From positions 1 through 22,491 of the forward strand of contig CAKSQS010000042.1 in the NCBI GenBank assembly GCA_934486705.1: a stretch of 22,491 bases of DNA, given 5' to 3'. Made by a program: the position numbers and the translations under genes. The notes below the pieces were generated by a model. That model was not told where the DNA came from. It saw nothing but the letters and a program-made list of their open reading frames with translations, and made no database searches. Positions 1-8,655 of the stretch are shown here, one piece after another (the stretch's first letter is position 1; every line of letters begins with the position of its first letter). Origin of the DNA: an uncultured Eubacteriales bacterium. Its GTDB lineage: Bacteria > Bacillota > Clostridia > Oscillospirales > Acutalibacteraceae.

Positions 1-1043
1 TACTTCCAGTGCGCCGCTATACCGAACTCGGCTGTGTGGTGCATTTCAAAGGTGCGAATTTGAATTTCAAAAGGTATTCCCGCGCGGCTTATAACCGTGG
101 TGTGGAGCGACTGGTACATATTGGGCTTAGGTGTGGAAATATAGTCCTTAAACCTGTTGGGTATCGGGCGGAACATATCGTGCATAATACCGAGAATGTT
201 GTAGCAGTCCGCCACGGTGTCGGTTATTATTCTTATGGCGTAAATATCATAAATCTCGTCAAAGTCCTTGCCCTGAACGTACATTTTGCGGTATATGCCG
301 TATATTGATTTTATTCTGCCCTGAAACGCCATTTCCACGCCCGGCATTTCTTCATGAAGGCGCTTTTCAATGCGCTGCTTTATTTCCTCCAAAATCTGCT
401 CGCGGTGCTGCTTTCTCAGCATCAGCAGATTTTCTATTTCCTTGTAGGCAACGGGGTCAAGGTGCTTTATTGCAAGGTCTTCGAGCTCCTCTTTAACGGG
501 TCTGATACCGAGCCTGTGCGCTATCGGAGCGTAAATTTCCAGTGTTTCTACCGATTTATCCCTCTGCTTTTGCGCGGGCATTGCGTCAATTGTGCGCATA
601 TTGTGCAGTCGGTCGGCAAGCTTTATAATTATTACACGAATATCCTGACCCATTGCAATGAGCATTTTTCTGAGGCTCTCCGCCTGCTGCTGCTCTTTGG
701 TGGTAAAATTCAGTCTGCCTATTTTGGTAACGCCGTCAACCAGCAGCGCCACCTCGTCGCCGAACTCGCGCTTTATATCCTCTACCGTTGCGTCGGTGTC
801 TTCCACCACGTCGTGCAAAAGCGCTGCGGCTATAGATTCGCTGTCCATTCCGAGGGAGACGATTATAAGCGCCACGTTAAACGGGTGAATATAGTAATCC
901 TCATTTGTCCAGCGCTTTTGACCGTCGTGCTTTAAAACACAGTATTCAAACGCTTTTTTTATAAGCTTATAATCGTATTTTCCGCCGAAATCCTGCATTT
1001 GTTTATATAGCTTATCGTAATCCCTCTGCTGTGCCACGGTCAT
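1..1043 (-). CDS. rel: Bifunctional (p)ppGpp synthetase/hydrolase, RelA/SpoT family (N-terminal 347 codons, cut by window edge)
   Basis: Makes and degrades the alarmone (p)ppGpp in the stringent response. Translating the reverse strand from the ATG at 1043 gives an open frame to the window edge. The HD hydrolase domain carries ALLHDVVEDT, the HDxxED metal and catalytic signature of active hydrolases, followed by KLADRLHNMRT. The synthetase domain follows, with GRIKSIYGIYRKM, YDIYAIRII, RFKDYISTPKPNMYQSLHTT and the EMHHTAEFGIAAHW block. Both active sites look intact, so a bifunctional Rel enzyme is expected rather than a monofunctional RelA. The TGS, helical and ACT regions would lie beyond position 1. 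The start codon overlaps the recJ stop as ATGA, so translation is probably coupled to recJ. Family assignment is very secure; only the regulatory C-terminus is unseen. Confidence 0.96.
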   Translation of the reverse strand, partial: MTVAQQRDYDKLYKQMQDFGGKYDYKLIKKAFEYCVLKHDGQKRWTNEDYYIHPFNVALIIVSLGMDSESIAAALLHDVVEDTDATVEDIKREFGDEVALLVDGVTKIGRLNFTTKEQQQAESLRKMLIAMGQDIRVIIIKLADRLHNMRTIDAMPAQKQRDKSVETLEIYAPIAHRLGIRPVKEELEDLAIKHLDPVAYKEIENLLMLRKQHREQILEEIKQRIEKRLHEEMPGVEMAFQGRIKSIYGIYRKMYVQGKDFDEIYDIYAIRIITDTVADCYNILGIMHDMFRPIPNRFKDYISTPKPNMYQSLHTTVISRAGIPFEIQIRTFEMHHTAEFGIAAHWK

Positions 1044-3052
1044 TTTTTCGTTCCCCTTTCCGATAGCTTTTTGTATGTAGGCGAATTGCGAAGCTCGCTT
1101 TTTGCGCCTGTTGTTCTTAAAACGCCGTCCGTACCCTTTTTAATAAGCCCCAATTCTGACAGCACCGTTAACGATATCTCTGTTTTGGCATAACCGGGGT
1201 TTGAAAGCAGCAGATATTTTATACGCTCCGCACTTGTAGGTGTTGCCGCTATCGCTCTGTAAACCGTTCCGGTCTCCTGCCGCGTGGGGAAGACCTCATT
1301 TACATCAAAATCCTTGCCCGATAAGAAAAGCTCTAAATTATCCATTTCCCTGAAAAGCTTTTCATCATCCGTTCCGCTCATTCTAAGCGCCTTTATCTGA
1401 ACCGATAAATTATATTCCCCCGCGTAAAAATTGGTTTCAACCGTAACCGCCGCATCTAAAATATCGCTCTCTTTAAAGCAAAAGCGCTCGGGCGTTACGC
1501 CGAAAAGCAGCGCCTGAAAGGAATTTGCGTCCTTTGAAAAAATAAGGCGCAGGTGTTTCCCGCCGCCGATAGGCGTAATTCTTGCAAGAGTAACGCCGAA
1601 AAGCCCGAAAACAGGCGTCGGGTTGCCCGTGCCGAACGGCTCTAACTGCTTTATTGCTTCGGAGAGATCGAGTGTGAGCGCCGAGGGCTTTAATCTGCAA
1701 TCAAGCCTTAAAACAGGGCATACAAAATCAAGACTTTCGGCGTATTCGTTAATTTTCTCCCTGAAGGCGCTTATATTTTCCGTTTTAAGGCTTAAGCCCG
1801 CGGCTTGCTTATGTCCGCCGTACTTTGTAAGTAAATCGGCGGCATAGCTTATAGCCTCAAAGATTGAAAAGTCCTCAATACTGCGGGCAGAGCCCGAGGA
1901 CATTTCGCCGTTTTCGGAAATTACAACCGACGGTTTGCCGTAGCGCTCGGTAATTCGCGCCGCTACTATTCCCACAACGCCCGGATGCCAGTTCTCCCCG
2001 CTTACCACTATAACGCGGCGGTGGGAAAGCCCCTCTTTTTCTATTATTTCTGCCGCTTTTTCAAAAATACTTTTTTCTGTTCCGCGGCGTTCTGCGTTCA
2101 GCGCGTCTATTTGGTTTGCAAGCTCCAGCGCCTCGGTCATACTGTCGGTTGTGAGCAACTTAAAGGCAATATCCGCACTGCCGAGCCTGCCTGCGGCGTT
2201 TATTCTGGGGGCAATGCCGAAGGCTATGCGGGTTGCGTTCATATCGTTTCTGTCAAGCCCCGCCACGCTCATTACCGCCGAAAGCCCCTTTGAGGGCGCG
2301 TTTTTCAGCTTTTCCGTTCCTAACTTTACAATGCTGCGGTTTTCAAATTTAAGGGGCATAACGTCGGCAGTGACCGCCGCGCTTAAAATATCCGCATATT
2401 CGTATATCAATTCTTCGGGTTCTTTGCCCTCTGCCACGCAAATAAGCTTAAAGGCAACCTCTGCGCCGCATATCTCCTTAAAGTCCGAGGGGCAGTCCGC
2501 CCTGTGCGGGTCTACCACCGCGTCGGCGGCGGGCAATACCTCACCCGGCAAATGGTGGTCGGTAACTATTACCGCCATACCGAGCTCCTTGGCTCTTTCA
2601 ATTTCTTTTATGCAGGCAATTCCGTTATCAACGGTTATAATAAGCCCCACGCCGTCTGCCGCTAATTTTTCCACTGCGGGAATATTCATCCCGTAGCCCT
2701 CTTCCATACGGTCGGGAATGTAGCAAACGCAGTCGCACCCGCGGCTTTTAAGGTAGGTGTACATAATTGCGGTAGAGCATACGCCGTCGCAGTCGTAATC
2801 GCCGAAAACGGCAATTTTCACGCCGCTTTCCGCCGCGCCGTTTAAAATATCGGCGGCTTTTTCAATATCGGCAAGCAAAAACGGGTCGGAAAAGCAGGGC
2901 TCATCCGCTAAAAATTCTTCTAAATCCGCAGGGTCGGCGTACCCGCGCGAGGATGCTATAAGTGCAACTATGGGGTCAACCCCGCATTCCTCGGCAAGCT
3001 CCTTTGCGAGAGCTTTATCAAGCTCCGCCGTCTGCCATTTTTTCATTCCCAT
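1040..3052 (-). CDS. recJ: Single-stranded-DNA-specific 5'-3' exonuclease RecJ
   Basis: RecJ degrades single-stranded DNA 5' to 3' in recombination (RecF pathway), mismatch repair and base excision repair. The 670-residue protein shows the DHH phosphoesterase core: GDYDCDG at residues 84-90, IPDRMEEGYG at 112-121, TVDNG at 140-144 and the name-giving DHH at 165-167. The DHHA1 half contains GGHKQAAG at 412-419. About 220 further residues form the OB-fold and C-terminal region seen in Firmicutes RecJ. Two in-frame ATGs are possible (3052 and 3046); AGGTAA upstream fits either, and I kept the longer. It lies 29 bp after rnfB on the same strand and overlaps rel by 4 bp, so it may be co-transcribed with the rnf genes. 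The recJ-rel neighbourhood is common in Clostridia, often with apt between them; apt is absent here. Confidence 0.96.
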   Translation of the reverse strand: MGMKKWQTAELDKALAKELAEECGVDPIVALIASSRGYADPADLEEFLADEPCFSDPFLLADIEKAADILNGAAESGVKIAVFGDYDCDGVCSTAIMYTYLKSRGCDCVCYIPDRMEEGYGMNIPAVEKLAADGVGLIITVDNGIACIKEIERAKELGMAVIVTDHHLPGEVLPAADAVVDPHRADCPSDFKEICGAEVAFKLICVAEGKEPEELIYEYADILSAAVTADVMPLKFENRSIVKLGTEKLKNAPSKGLSAVMSVAGLDRNDMNATRIAFGIAPRINAAGRLGSADIAFKLLTTDSMTEALELANQIDALNAERRGTEKSIFEKAAEIIEKEGLSHRRVIVVSGENWHPGVVGIVAARITERYGKPSVVISENGEMSSGSARSIEDFSIFEAISYAADLLTKYGGHKQAAGLSLKTENISAFREKINEYAESLDFVCPVLRLDCRLKPSALTLDLSEAIKQLEPFGTGNPTPVFGLFGVTLARITPIGGGKHLRLIFSKDANSFQALLFGVTPERFCFKESDILDAAVTVETNFYAGEYNLSVQIKALRMSGTDDEKLFREMDNLELFLSGKDFDVNEVFPTRQETGTVYRAIAATPTSAERIKYLLLSNPGYAKTEISLTVLSELGLIKKGTDGVLRTTGAKSELRNSPTYKKLSERGTKK

Positions 3053-3081
3053 TCTTTATTACCTACCGAATTAAAATTGAT

Positions 3082-3858
3082 TTATATAATAACTCCGCGT
3101 TTACAGGCGGCTTTGCATTTGCCGCAGCCTGTGCAGAGGGTGCGGTCTATAACCGCAAGATTATCAATAACCTTTACAGCGCCGTTTTCACACGCCTTTT
3201 CGCACATTTTGCAGGCTATGCAGGAAACCGAGCAGTTTTTAACCACGGGCGCGCCCTTTTCCTTGTTTGAGCAGGCAACCCTTATTTCAGCCGATTTCGG
3301 AAGTACCGATATAAGCGATTTCGGACATACCGAAACGCATTTGCCGCACCCCACGCAAATATCGCCGCAAACGGCAGGTCTGCCGTTTTCAAGGGTTATA
3401 GCCCCAAAGGGACATACCGCGGCGCAATCGCCGAAGCCGAGACAGCCGAAAGAGCATTCAAGCGGGCCTGATTGAAGAGCCGCAGCCGCGGCACAGCTTT
3501 GCATACCGCTGTAGGCATATTTAAGCCTTGTGTTTTCGCGCGTGCCCTTGCAGGCTATAAAGGCGATTTTCGGTTCGTTTACAATTTCAACGCCCAATAT
3601 TTCAGCTAATGCCGCGGCGGCAGCAGCGCCACCCGGCGCGCATTTATCGGGTGCGGCCTCTCCTGCGGCTACCGCCGCGGCGTAGCCGTCGCACCCCGAA
3701 AAGCCGCATGCGCCGCAGTTAGCCCCGGGCAGAGCCTCGCGTATTTTCTCCTGCTTTTCATCCACGGGCACAGCCATAAACTTTGAGGCGAGGGAGAGCC
3801 CCACCCCCGCAATAAGACCTATTATGCCGACAATTATAACGGGTAAAAGTATTTCCAT
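3082..3858 (-). CDS. rnfB: Rnf electron transport complex subunit RnfB (multi-cluster ferredoxin-like)
   Basis: RnfB takes electrons from reduced ferredoxin and passes them into the Rnf membrane complex. The 258-residue protein begins with one hydrophobic anchor (about residues 3-24). Next is the four-cysteine Fe-S domain: C48, C51 and C56 in NCGACGFSGC, and C73. Several ferredoxin-type cysteine motifs follow: C168VGCGKCVSVC178, C213IACKMCEKAC223 and C242TGCGKCKAAC252, plus a related motif near residues 135-149. This is the extended clostridial form, richer in Fe-S clusters than proteobacterial RnfB. A Gly-rich SD (AGGGGG) overlaps the end of rnfA, and only 4 bp separate the two genes. It is last in the rnf gene set, as in Clostridium-type operons. 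Confidence 0.97.
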   Translation of the reverse strand: MEILLPVIIVGIIGLIAGVGLSLASKFMAVPVDEKQEKIREALPGANCGACGFSGCDGYAAAVAAGEAAPDKCAPGGAAAAAALAEILGVEIVNEPKIAFIACKGTRENTRLKYAYSGMQSCAAAAALQSGPLECSFGCLGFGDCAAVCPFGAITLENGRPAVCGDICVGCGKCVSVCPKSLISVLPKSAEIRVACSNKEKGAPVVKNCSVSCIACKMCEKACENGAVKVIDNLAVIDRTLCTGCGKCKAACKRGVII

Positions 3859-3862
3859 TTTT

Positions 3863-4447
3863 TTAACCCCCTATTCCGGCAAAGCCTAAAAAGGAAAGCG
3901 ACACAAGCGCCGCCGCAACAAGCGTTATGGGCAGACCCTTTAAAAATTCGGGAATATCGGCGGTTTCAAGCCTTTCGCGCACGCCCGAAAACAACAGCAT
4001 CGCAAGCATAAAGCCGAGCCCCGCGCCGAGCGCGTTCACAAGCGACTGCACAAAGCCGAGCTCATTTGTAATGTTGAGCATTGTAATACCCAAAACCGCG
4101 CAGTTTGTGGTTATAAGGGGCAAATAAATGCCGAGCGCGTTGTATATGGGCTTTATGTATCGCTTTAAGACTATCTCGATAAACTGAACTATCGCCGCAA
4201 TAACTAAAATAAACACTATTGTTTCAAGGTAGGTGTAATCAGGCGAAAGTATAAAGTGGTAAATAGGCCAGGTAACGGCGGTGGAAACCACCATTACAAG
4301 CGTTACGGCAATGCTCATTGAAAGTGCAGTATCGGTCTTTTTGGAAACGCCCAAAAACGGGCAGATACCGAGGAATTTTGAAAGCACCATATTATTGGTG
4401 AGTATAGCCGCCAAAAGAATTGACGCTATGGAGGTTGCACTATTCAT
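3863..4447 (-). CDS. rnfA: Rnf complex integral membrane subunit RnfA
   Basis: A hydrophobic 194-residue subunit with about six predicted membrane helices. RnfA pairs with RnfE to form the inverted-repeat membrane core that holds a [2Fe-2S] cluster within the bilayer. The cluster-binding cysteines are visible as C29 in FLGICPFLG and C116 in TTNCAVLG, each in the half-helix position known for RnfA/NqrE. Length matches the family (about 190-195). It overlaps the 3' end of rnfE by 8 bp, consistent with coupled translation and equal stoichiometry of the two paralogous subunits. No defects seen. Confidence 0.97.
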   Translation of the reverse strand: MNSATSIASILLAAILTNNMVLSKFLGICPFLGVSKKTDTALSMSIAVTLVMVVSTAVTWPIYHFILSPDYTYLETIVFILVIAAIVQFIEIVLKRYIKPIYNALGIYLPLITTNCAVLGITMLNITNELGFVQSLVNALGAGLGFMLAMLLFSGVRERLETADIPEFLKGLPITLVAAALVSLSFLGFAGIGG

Positions 4448-5129
4448 TTACTTCCGCCTCCATTTCGCCGTTTTTGCCGCACATGCCCTTAGAGGGGCAA
4501 CTTTCGCACCCCAAATGCTCCACGGGCTTTTTGCCGTTTTTCTTAGCAAGCGCGTTAGATGCCGCTACCAGCATTCCGAAAACGAAGAATCCCCCGGGCG
4601 GCAGCAAAAATATTATCATAGGGCTTATAAAACGGGAGGTAAGCGGCAGCGAGAAAAGCGAACCCGCGCCCAAAAGCTCGCGTATTGCACCCATAAGGGT
4701 CAAAACGGCGGTAAAGCCCACGCCCATTCCGAGACCGTCAAGCACACTGGGCAGCACCGAGTTTTTAGAGGCGAACATTTCGGCGCGCGCAAGAATTATA
4801 CAGTTTACAACTATAAGCGGCAGGTATATTCCGAGGGATTTATCAATTTCGGGCAAAAACGCCTTTACAAGCATTTGAACAACGCTTACAAACCCCGCAA
4901 TAATGGTTATAAACGCGGGTATGCGCACTTTATCGGGAATAATATTGCGCAGCAGTGAAATTGCAAGGTTTGAGCATACAAGCACAAGCGTAGCCGAAAG
5001 CCCCATACCTATGCCGTTTATTGCGGCGGTGGTGACCGCCAAGGTTGGGCAGGTGCCCAGCACCAGCCGCAGGGTCGGGTTTTCCTTAATAAGCCCGTTT
5101 GTAAAATAGCCTAAATATTTATTCTTCAC
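4440..5129 (-). CDS. rnfE: Rnf complex integral membrane subunit RnfE with cysteine-containing C-terminal tail
   Basis: The paralogous partner of RnfA in the membrane core. C27 in LGTCPTLAV and C110 in VVNCIILARAE are the expected ligands for the intramembrane [2Fe-2S] cluster. The 229-residue protein carries a hydrophilic C-terminal extension of roughly 35 residues after the last helix. It includes C208, C211 and C217 (CESCPSKGMC), a possible extra metal or Fe-S site or a disulfide region. Family members in Clostridia often have some tail, but I cannot say from sequence alone whether this cysteine pattern is common. It overlaps rnfG by 11 bp and rnfA by 8 bp. Confidence 0.96.
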   Translation of the reverse strand: MKNKYLGYFTNGLIKENPTLRLVLGTCPTLAVTTAAINGIGMGLSATLVLVCSNLAISLLRNIIPDKVRIPAFITIIAGFVSVVQMLVKAFLPEIDKSLGIYLPLIVVNCIILARAEMFASKNSVLPSVLDGLGMGVGFTAVLTLMGAIRELLGAGSLFSLPLTSRFISPMIIFLLPPGGFFVFGMLVAASNALAKKNGKKPVEHLGCESCPSKGMCGKNGEMEAEVNE

Positions 5130-5709
5130 CGACAGTCGCCCCCTTTACCTTTTCAAAATCATCAAGCGCCGTATTAACCGCGCGGGTCACGGCGGTTGAG
5201 GTTATTGTTGCACCTGTTACGGCGTCAACCTCGTTGTTTTCCGCCTTTGCGCCGTTTTTAAGCAGAGAAACGCCCTTTTTAAGCCCCGCATACTGCGAAT
5301 AAAAGCTTTCTTTAGCGGCGTTTTGCCCAAGCCCAGGGGTCTCGTTTGAAACGTCGAGTATCGCAACGCCCACAACCGTGCCGTCGGGCTTTACGGCGGT
5401 CATTACCGAAACGTCGCCGCCGTAGCCCTTTGCGCTCTCGGTAAATATGTAAGCGGCGGTATCTCCGCCCTTTATCGCGGTGTAGTATTCTATTCCGCCG
5501 TCGCTGCATTTCTCAAAATCATCGGCGCTTACAAGGCTTTGCATATTCTTTTTGCTGTTCTCATTTTCAAGCTCGGCTATTTTTTTAGCCGTCACCTTGT
5601 TTGTAACGCTTAGCGCCAACGGAATAATAATGCAAATTGCAAGCAGAACGCCCACGGGCTTTATAATATCCTCGCGGTTTTTCTTTATTGCTTCAATAAA
5701 TTTACTCAC
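5119..5709 (-). CDS. rnfG: Rnf complex FMN-binding subunit RnfG
   Basis: RnfG is a membrane-anchored flavoprotein on the outer face of the membrane, with covalently bound FMN. The 196-residue protein has one N-terminal helix (about residues 18-36). Near the C-terminus it has the flavinylation motif D162AVTGAT168, where T168 is the predicted threonine esterified to FMN, followed by ITSTAV. Modification normally needs an ApbE flavin transferase, which is not encoded in this window. The FMN-binding domain (about residues 85-185) includes GYGGDVSVMTAV and ETPGLGQNA, both typical of the family. It overlaps rnfD by 8 bp and rnfE by 11 bp. Confidence 0.96.
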   Translation of the reverse strand: MSKFIEAIKKNREDIIKPVGVLLAICIIIPLALSVTNKVTAKKIAELENENSKKNMQSLVSADDFEKCSDGGIEYYTAIKGGDTAAYIFTESAKGYGGDVSVMTAVKPDGTVVGVAILDVSNETPGLGQNAAKESFYSQYAGLKKGVSLLKNGAKAENNEVDAVTGATITSTAVTRAVNTALDDFEKVKGATVGEE

Positions 5710-6634
5710 TCTTCGCCGCCTCCTTTACTTTTTCAAAACCGAACGGCTTTGAAAGTGTGAAACGGTTTATATGCGGCACTAAAATATTCATAAGCAAAAT
5801 CGAATATGAAACGCCCTCGGGCAGTGCGCCGAATTTTCTTATAACAAAGGTTATAATTCCGCAGCCTACGGCGAAAACCGCCTTGCCGAGCGGGGTTGTG
5901 GGGCTTGTGGTGTAGTCGGTCGCCATAAACACCGCGCCCAGTATAAGCCCGCCGCCGAAAACGGAGAGCATAACATTTTCGCCCGTAATCAGTGAAAGCA
6001 GCGCCACCGTGCCTATAAAGCATACGGGAATTACGGGGGTTATGACCCTGCGTATAACAAGATACAGCCCGCCCACAAGCAGCAAAAATGCCGAGGTCTC
6101 GCCTATAGACCCCGCGTGCATACCGAAAAACAGGGTTTTAAACGAAAGCGCGCCCGCAGTGCCCGCCAAAGGCGTGGCGGATGTCACCGCGTCGGAAACG
6201 GGTTCTGTAAACCGCGTCATAGCGGCGGGGAAAGAAACAAGCAGCATAATTCTTGCGGCAATGGCTGGGTTTGCAAAATTATGACCCAAGCCGCCGAACA
6301 TTTGCTTTACTACGATTATCGCCGCAACGCTGCCTATTGCCGCCTGCCAGAGCGGAAGTGTGGGCGGCAGGTTCATACCGAGCAGCAGCCCTGTTACAAC
6401 CGCCGACATATCCTTTATTGTATTCGGCTTTTTTAAAGCCTTGTTCCATAAAAATTCGCTTAGTACCGCCACGCCCACGCATGTTATTAAAACCGCAAGG
6501 GCGCGCAGCCCGAAAAGAATACAGCCGTAGGTGGCGGCGGGGGCTAAGGCTATTACCACGTCCGACATAATGCCGCGCGTGGTATCGGGTCTTTTTATGT
6601 GCGGGGATGATGAAACCGTCAGCATTTCTTTCAT
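5702..6634 (-). CDS. rnfD: Rnf complex membrane flavoprotein subunit RnfD
   Basis: A polytopic membrane subunit (310 residues, about nine or ten hydrophobic segments) related to NqrB, which carries covalent FMN and takes part in ion translocation. The flavinylation region is visible as TSATPL at residues 151-156, with T154 the likely FMN-bearing threonine. Other family blocks are FGGLGHNFANPAIAARI (113-129) and MATDYTTSPTTPLGK (237-251). The start ATG overlaps the rnfC stop (ATGA), and the end overlaps rnfG by 8 bp. Length and motifs are normal for the family. Confidence 0.96.
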   Translation of the reverse strand: MKEMLTVSSSPHIKRPDTTRGIMSDVVIALAPAATYGCILFGLRALAVLITCVGVAVLSEFLWNKALKKPNTIKDMSAVVTGLLLGMNLPPTLPLWQAAIGSVAAIIVVKQMFGGLGHNFANPAIAARIMLLVSFPAAMTRFTEPVSDAVTSATPLAGTAGALSFKTLFFGMHAGSIGETSAFLLLVGGLYLVIRRVITPVIPVCFIGTVALLSLITGENVMLSVFGGGLILGAVFMATDYTTSPTTPLGKAVFAVGCGIITFVIRKFGALPEGVSYSILLMNILVPHINRFTLSKPFGFEKVKEAAKSE

Positions 6635-7965
6635 TTCGCCGTCCGCCTCCTTAATTCAGCCTTTGCAAGCCTCATACTTTGCGTTAGCGGTCTGTGCGCG
6701 GGACATACAAACGCGCAGCTGCCGCACTCCATACAGTAGTTAACGTTAAGATTTTCAAGCCTGTCATAAAGCTTGCTGTCCAGCGCCGCTTCAACATTTG
6801 CGGGGTAAAGCCGCATAGGACATGCGCCCGCGCAGCGGTCGCAGTGTATGCAGGGGGTAGTATCGGGCGCTTTTTCTTCTTCCATAACAATTATTGCGTT
6901 ATTGCGCTTTTCAATAACCGCGTCGGTGCTGCATACGTCTATTCCCATCATAGGACCGCCCATCATTATTTCCGCCGCCGTATCGCTCTCGCCGCCCGCA
7001 AACTCCAAAACGTCCTTTATGGATGTGCCAATGGGAACAAGCAGGTTTTTAGGCTCTTTGACCGCCGTGCCGTCCACCGTTATGCGCTTTGAAACAAGCG
7101 GCATACCCGTGGTTATAAATCTGTAAAGCGCGGCAACGCTTGTTATATTCATAACAATGCACCCAACGTCGCTCGGCAGCTTGCCGAGCGGCACTTTTCT
7201 TCCCGTTGCCGAATAAATTATTACCTTTTCCGCTCCCTGCGGGTAGCTTGTGGGCAGCTTCATAAGCTTTACGGTATCATCGGTATCGCGCTTATCGGCG
7301 GCAATGGTGTAAAGCTTTGTAATAGCCTTTTCCTTATTGCTTTCAATGCAGATTATTACTTTTTTAACGCCTAATTTTTCTTTAAGCAGGTAAACGCCCT
7401 CTATAACGTCGTTATAGTTTTCAATGCACTCGCGGTAGTCGCTTGTTATGTATGGCTCGCATTCTGCGCCGTTTATTATAAGGGTATCGATTTTTGTGTC
7501 GTCCTTAATATTCAGCTTAACGCCCGTGGGAAAGCCCGCGCCGCCAAGCCCCACAAGCCCGCAGGCAGCGGCAGCGGCGGCAATATCCTCGCGCGTTTTT
7601 ACTTCAAAGGGTTTTATACTCGGGTCGGGGGTCTGCTCGCCGTCGGATTTAACAGTTACATATGTAACGCTGCGCCCGTTTATGTTTTCCGCTGTTACGG
7701 CGCTTACCGTGCCCGAAACGCTTGAATGTACCGGCGCGCTCACAAAGCCGCCCGCCTTGCCTATAAGCGTACCCACATACACCTTATCTCCTACAGCCAC
7801 AACAGGCTCTGCCGGCGCGCCTATGTGCTGGAGCATAGGTATTTTAACGCTTCCGGGCGGCGGCATTATAACGGTTTCCGCCTCTGCCGTGCCCTTTAGG
7901 TGCGGCAGCAGCGTTCCGCCGTGGATTCTGCCCACGGGGCGCAGTATTCTTTCCTTTTTCTCCAT
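6631..7965 (-). CDS. rnfC: Rnf complex NADH-interacting subunit RnfC
   Basis: First gene of the rnf set. RnfC is the peripheral cytoplasmic subunit that exchanges electrons with NAD+/NADH. The Rnf complex couples ferredoxin oxidation and NAD+ reduction to Na+ or H+ export. In the 444 residues, the nucleotide/FMN loop is LGGAGFPTGVK (140-150), and INGAECEPYI (164-173) is the adjacent conserved block. Two [4Fe-4S] motifs lie at C372IHCDRCAGAC382 and C411MECGSCAFVC421. The N-terminal 110 residues form the RnfC barrel-sandwich domain. The start at 7965 follows a weak SD (AAGTGGG) and lies about 38 bp downstream of the predicted start point of the promoter at 8010-8038. Confidence 0.97.
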   Translation of the reverse strand: MEKKERILRPVGRIHGGTLLPHLKGTAEAETVIMPPPGSVKIPMLQHIGAPAEPVVAVGDKVYVGTLIGKAGGFVSAPVHSSVSGTVSAVTAENINGRSVTYVTVKSDGEQTPDPSIKPFEVKTREDIAAAAAACGLVGLGGAGFPTGVKLNIKDDTKIDTLIINGAECEPYITSDYRECIENYNDVIEGVYLLKEKLGVKKVIICIESNKEKAITKLYTIAADKRDTDDTVKLMKLPTSYPQGAEKVIIYSATGRKVPLGKLPSDVGCIVMNITSVAALYRFITTGMPLVSKRITVDGTAVKEPKNLLVPIGTSIKDVLEFAGGESDTAAEIMMGGPMMGIDVCSTDAVIEKRNNAIIVMEEEKAPDTTPCIHCDRCAGACPMRLYPANVEAALDSKLYDRLENLNVNYCMECGSCAFVCPAHRPLTQSMRLAKAELRRRTAK

Positions 7966-8009
7966 ATTTCAATACCCACTTTCTGAAACAGGATATAATT
8001 ATTTATTAT

Positions 8010-8038
8010 ATAATACTATATAACGAAATTATTTTCAA
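8010..8038 (-). promoter_or_regulatory. Predicted sigma-A promoter for the rnf-recJ-rel unit
   Basis: On the minus strand there is TTGAAA (8038 to 8033), a 17-bp spacer and TATTAT (8015 to 8010), each one mismatch from consensus. Transcription would start near 8003, giving a leader of about 38 bases before rnfC. No other good promoter was seen inside the overlapping gene run downstream. The surrounding DNA is very A+T rich, so a chance match is possible. Confidence 0.6.
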
Positions 8039-8054
8039 GATTAAAATGCTTATA

Positions 8055-8083
8055 TTGACAAAACCCCGCCTGCGTTATAAAAT
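8055..8083 (+). promoter_or_regulatory. Predicted sigma-A promoter for the YcxB-like/tsaE/tsaB/rpiB/upp unit
   Basis: A perfect TTGACA (8055-8060), a 17-bp spacer and TAAAAT (8078-8083, one mismatch). The predicted start point near 8090 directly abuts the strong SD GGAGGGG (8091-8097), which sits 7 bases before the ATG at 8105, so the leader is very short. The promoter is divergent from the rnf promoter, with about 17 bp between the two -35 boxes; polymerases at the two sites could compete. Confidence 0.7.
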
Positions 8084-8104
8084 AATAGCCGGAGGGGTTT
8101 AGGT

Positions 8105-8644
8105 ATGGAATTTCAGTTCAATATTGATTTGAACGATAAGGATTATATCGATTTTAATATTTTTTGGCAGACAAGATCCCGCTACGGCAAAAAAATGCTG
8201 ATTATATTCAGAATTATTTTACTGGTACTGCTTTCTGCTCCTACGCTGTCGGCAATACACGACATAGGTTTTTCGGCGGAATCGATAATTTCGGGAATTT
8301 TATTACTTATAATACCGCAGCTGCTACTGATTCCTTTCTTTAAGCTGATAGCCAAAATTCAGATAAAAGCCCTTATAAAAGGCGGAAAGCCGCCTTATTC
8401 GCCCCATTCGGTGTTGACCTTTTACGAGGACAGCTTTACAGAGGAAACAGAGGATAATAAAACCGAAACCAAATATTCGGGAATTGACAGAATAAGCATT
8501 GTTGAAAACAAGCTGATTATGATTCATACCAACTCGGTGCAGGCATATCTGCTGCCCGCAATCTGCTTCGGCTCAGATATAAAATATAACCTCTTTAAAG
8601 ACTTTATAAAAACAAAGTGCGCCGCCGTTGATACATATAAATAA
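8105..8644 (+). CDS. YcxB-like family membrane protein
   Basis: A 179-residue protein with two predicted membrane helices (about 31-51 and 58-83) and a soluble C-terminal domain. The layout resembles the YcxB/YcxB-like family: a short N-terminal strand, two helices, then a beta-rich domain with FYEDSFTEET (106-115), KYSGIDRISIVENKLIMIHT (123-142) and LLPAICF (149-155). The function of this family is not known to me; its domain is PH-like in layout. The start is supported by GGAGGGG 7 bases upstream and an adjacent strong promoter. tsaE begins 11 bp after its stop, so the gene leads the housekeeping operon. A role linked to tsaE is not implied. Confidence 0.75.
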   Translation: MEFQFNIDLNDKDYIDFNIFWQTRSRYGKKMLIIFRIILLVLLSAPTLSAIHDIGFSAESIISGILLLIIPQLLLIPFFKLIAKIQIKALIKGGKPPYSPHSVLTFYEDSFTEETEDNKTETKYSGIDRISIVENKLIMIHTNSVQAYLLPAICFGSDIKYNLFKDFIKTKCAAVDTYK

Positions 8645-8655
8645 AGGAAGAAAAA

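Noticed and set aside
9..935. Several plus-strand open frames opposite rel
   Set aside because: The minus strand encodes an unmistakable RelA/SpoT protein here; the plus-strand frames are shadows of it.
8061..8100. Inverted repeat AAACCCC...GGGGTTT spanning the promoter spacer and the SD of the YcxB-like gene
   Set aside because: The predicted transcript starts after the left arm, so no RNA hairpin forms; seven-base arms with a long spacer may be chance.
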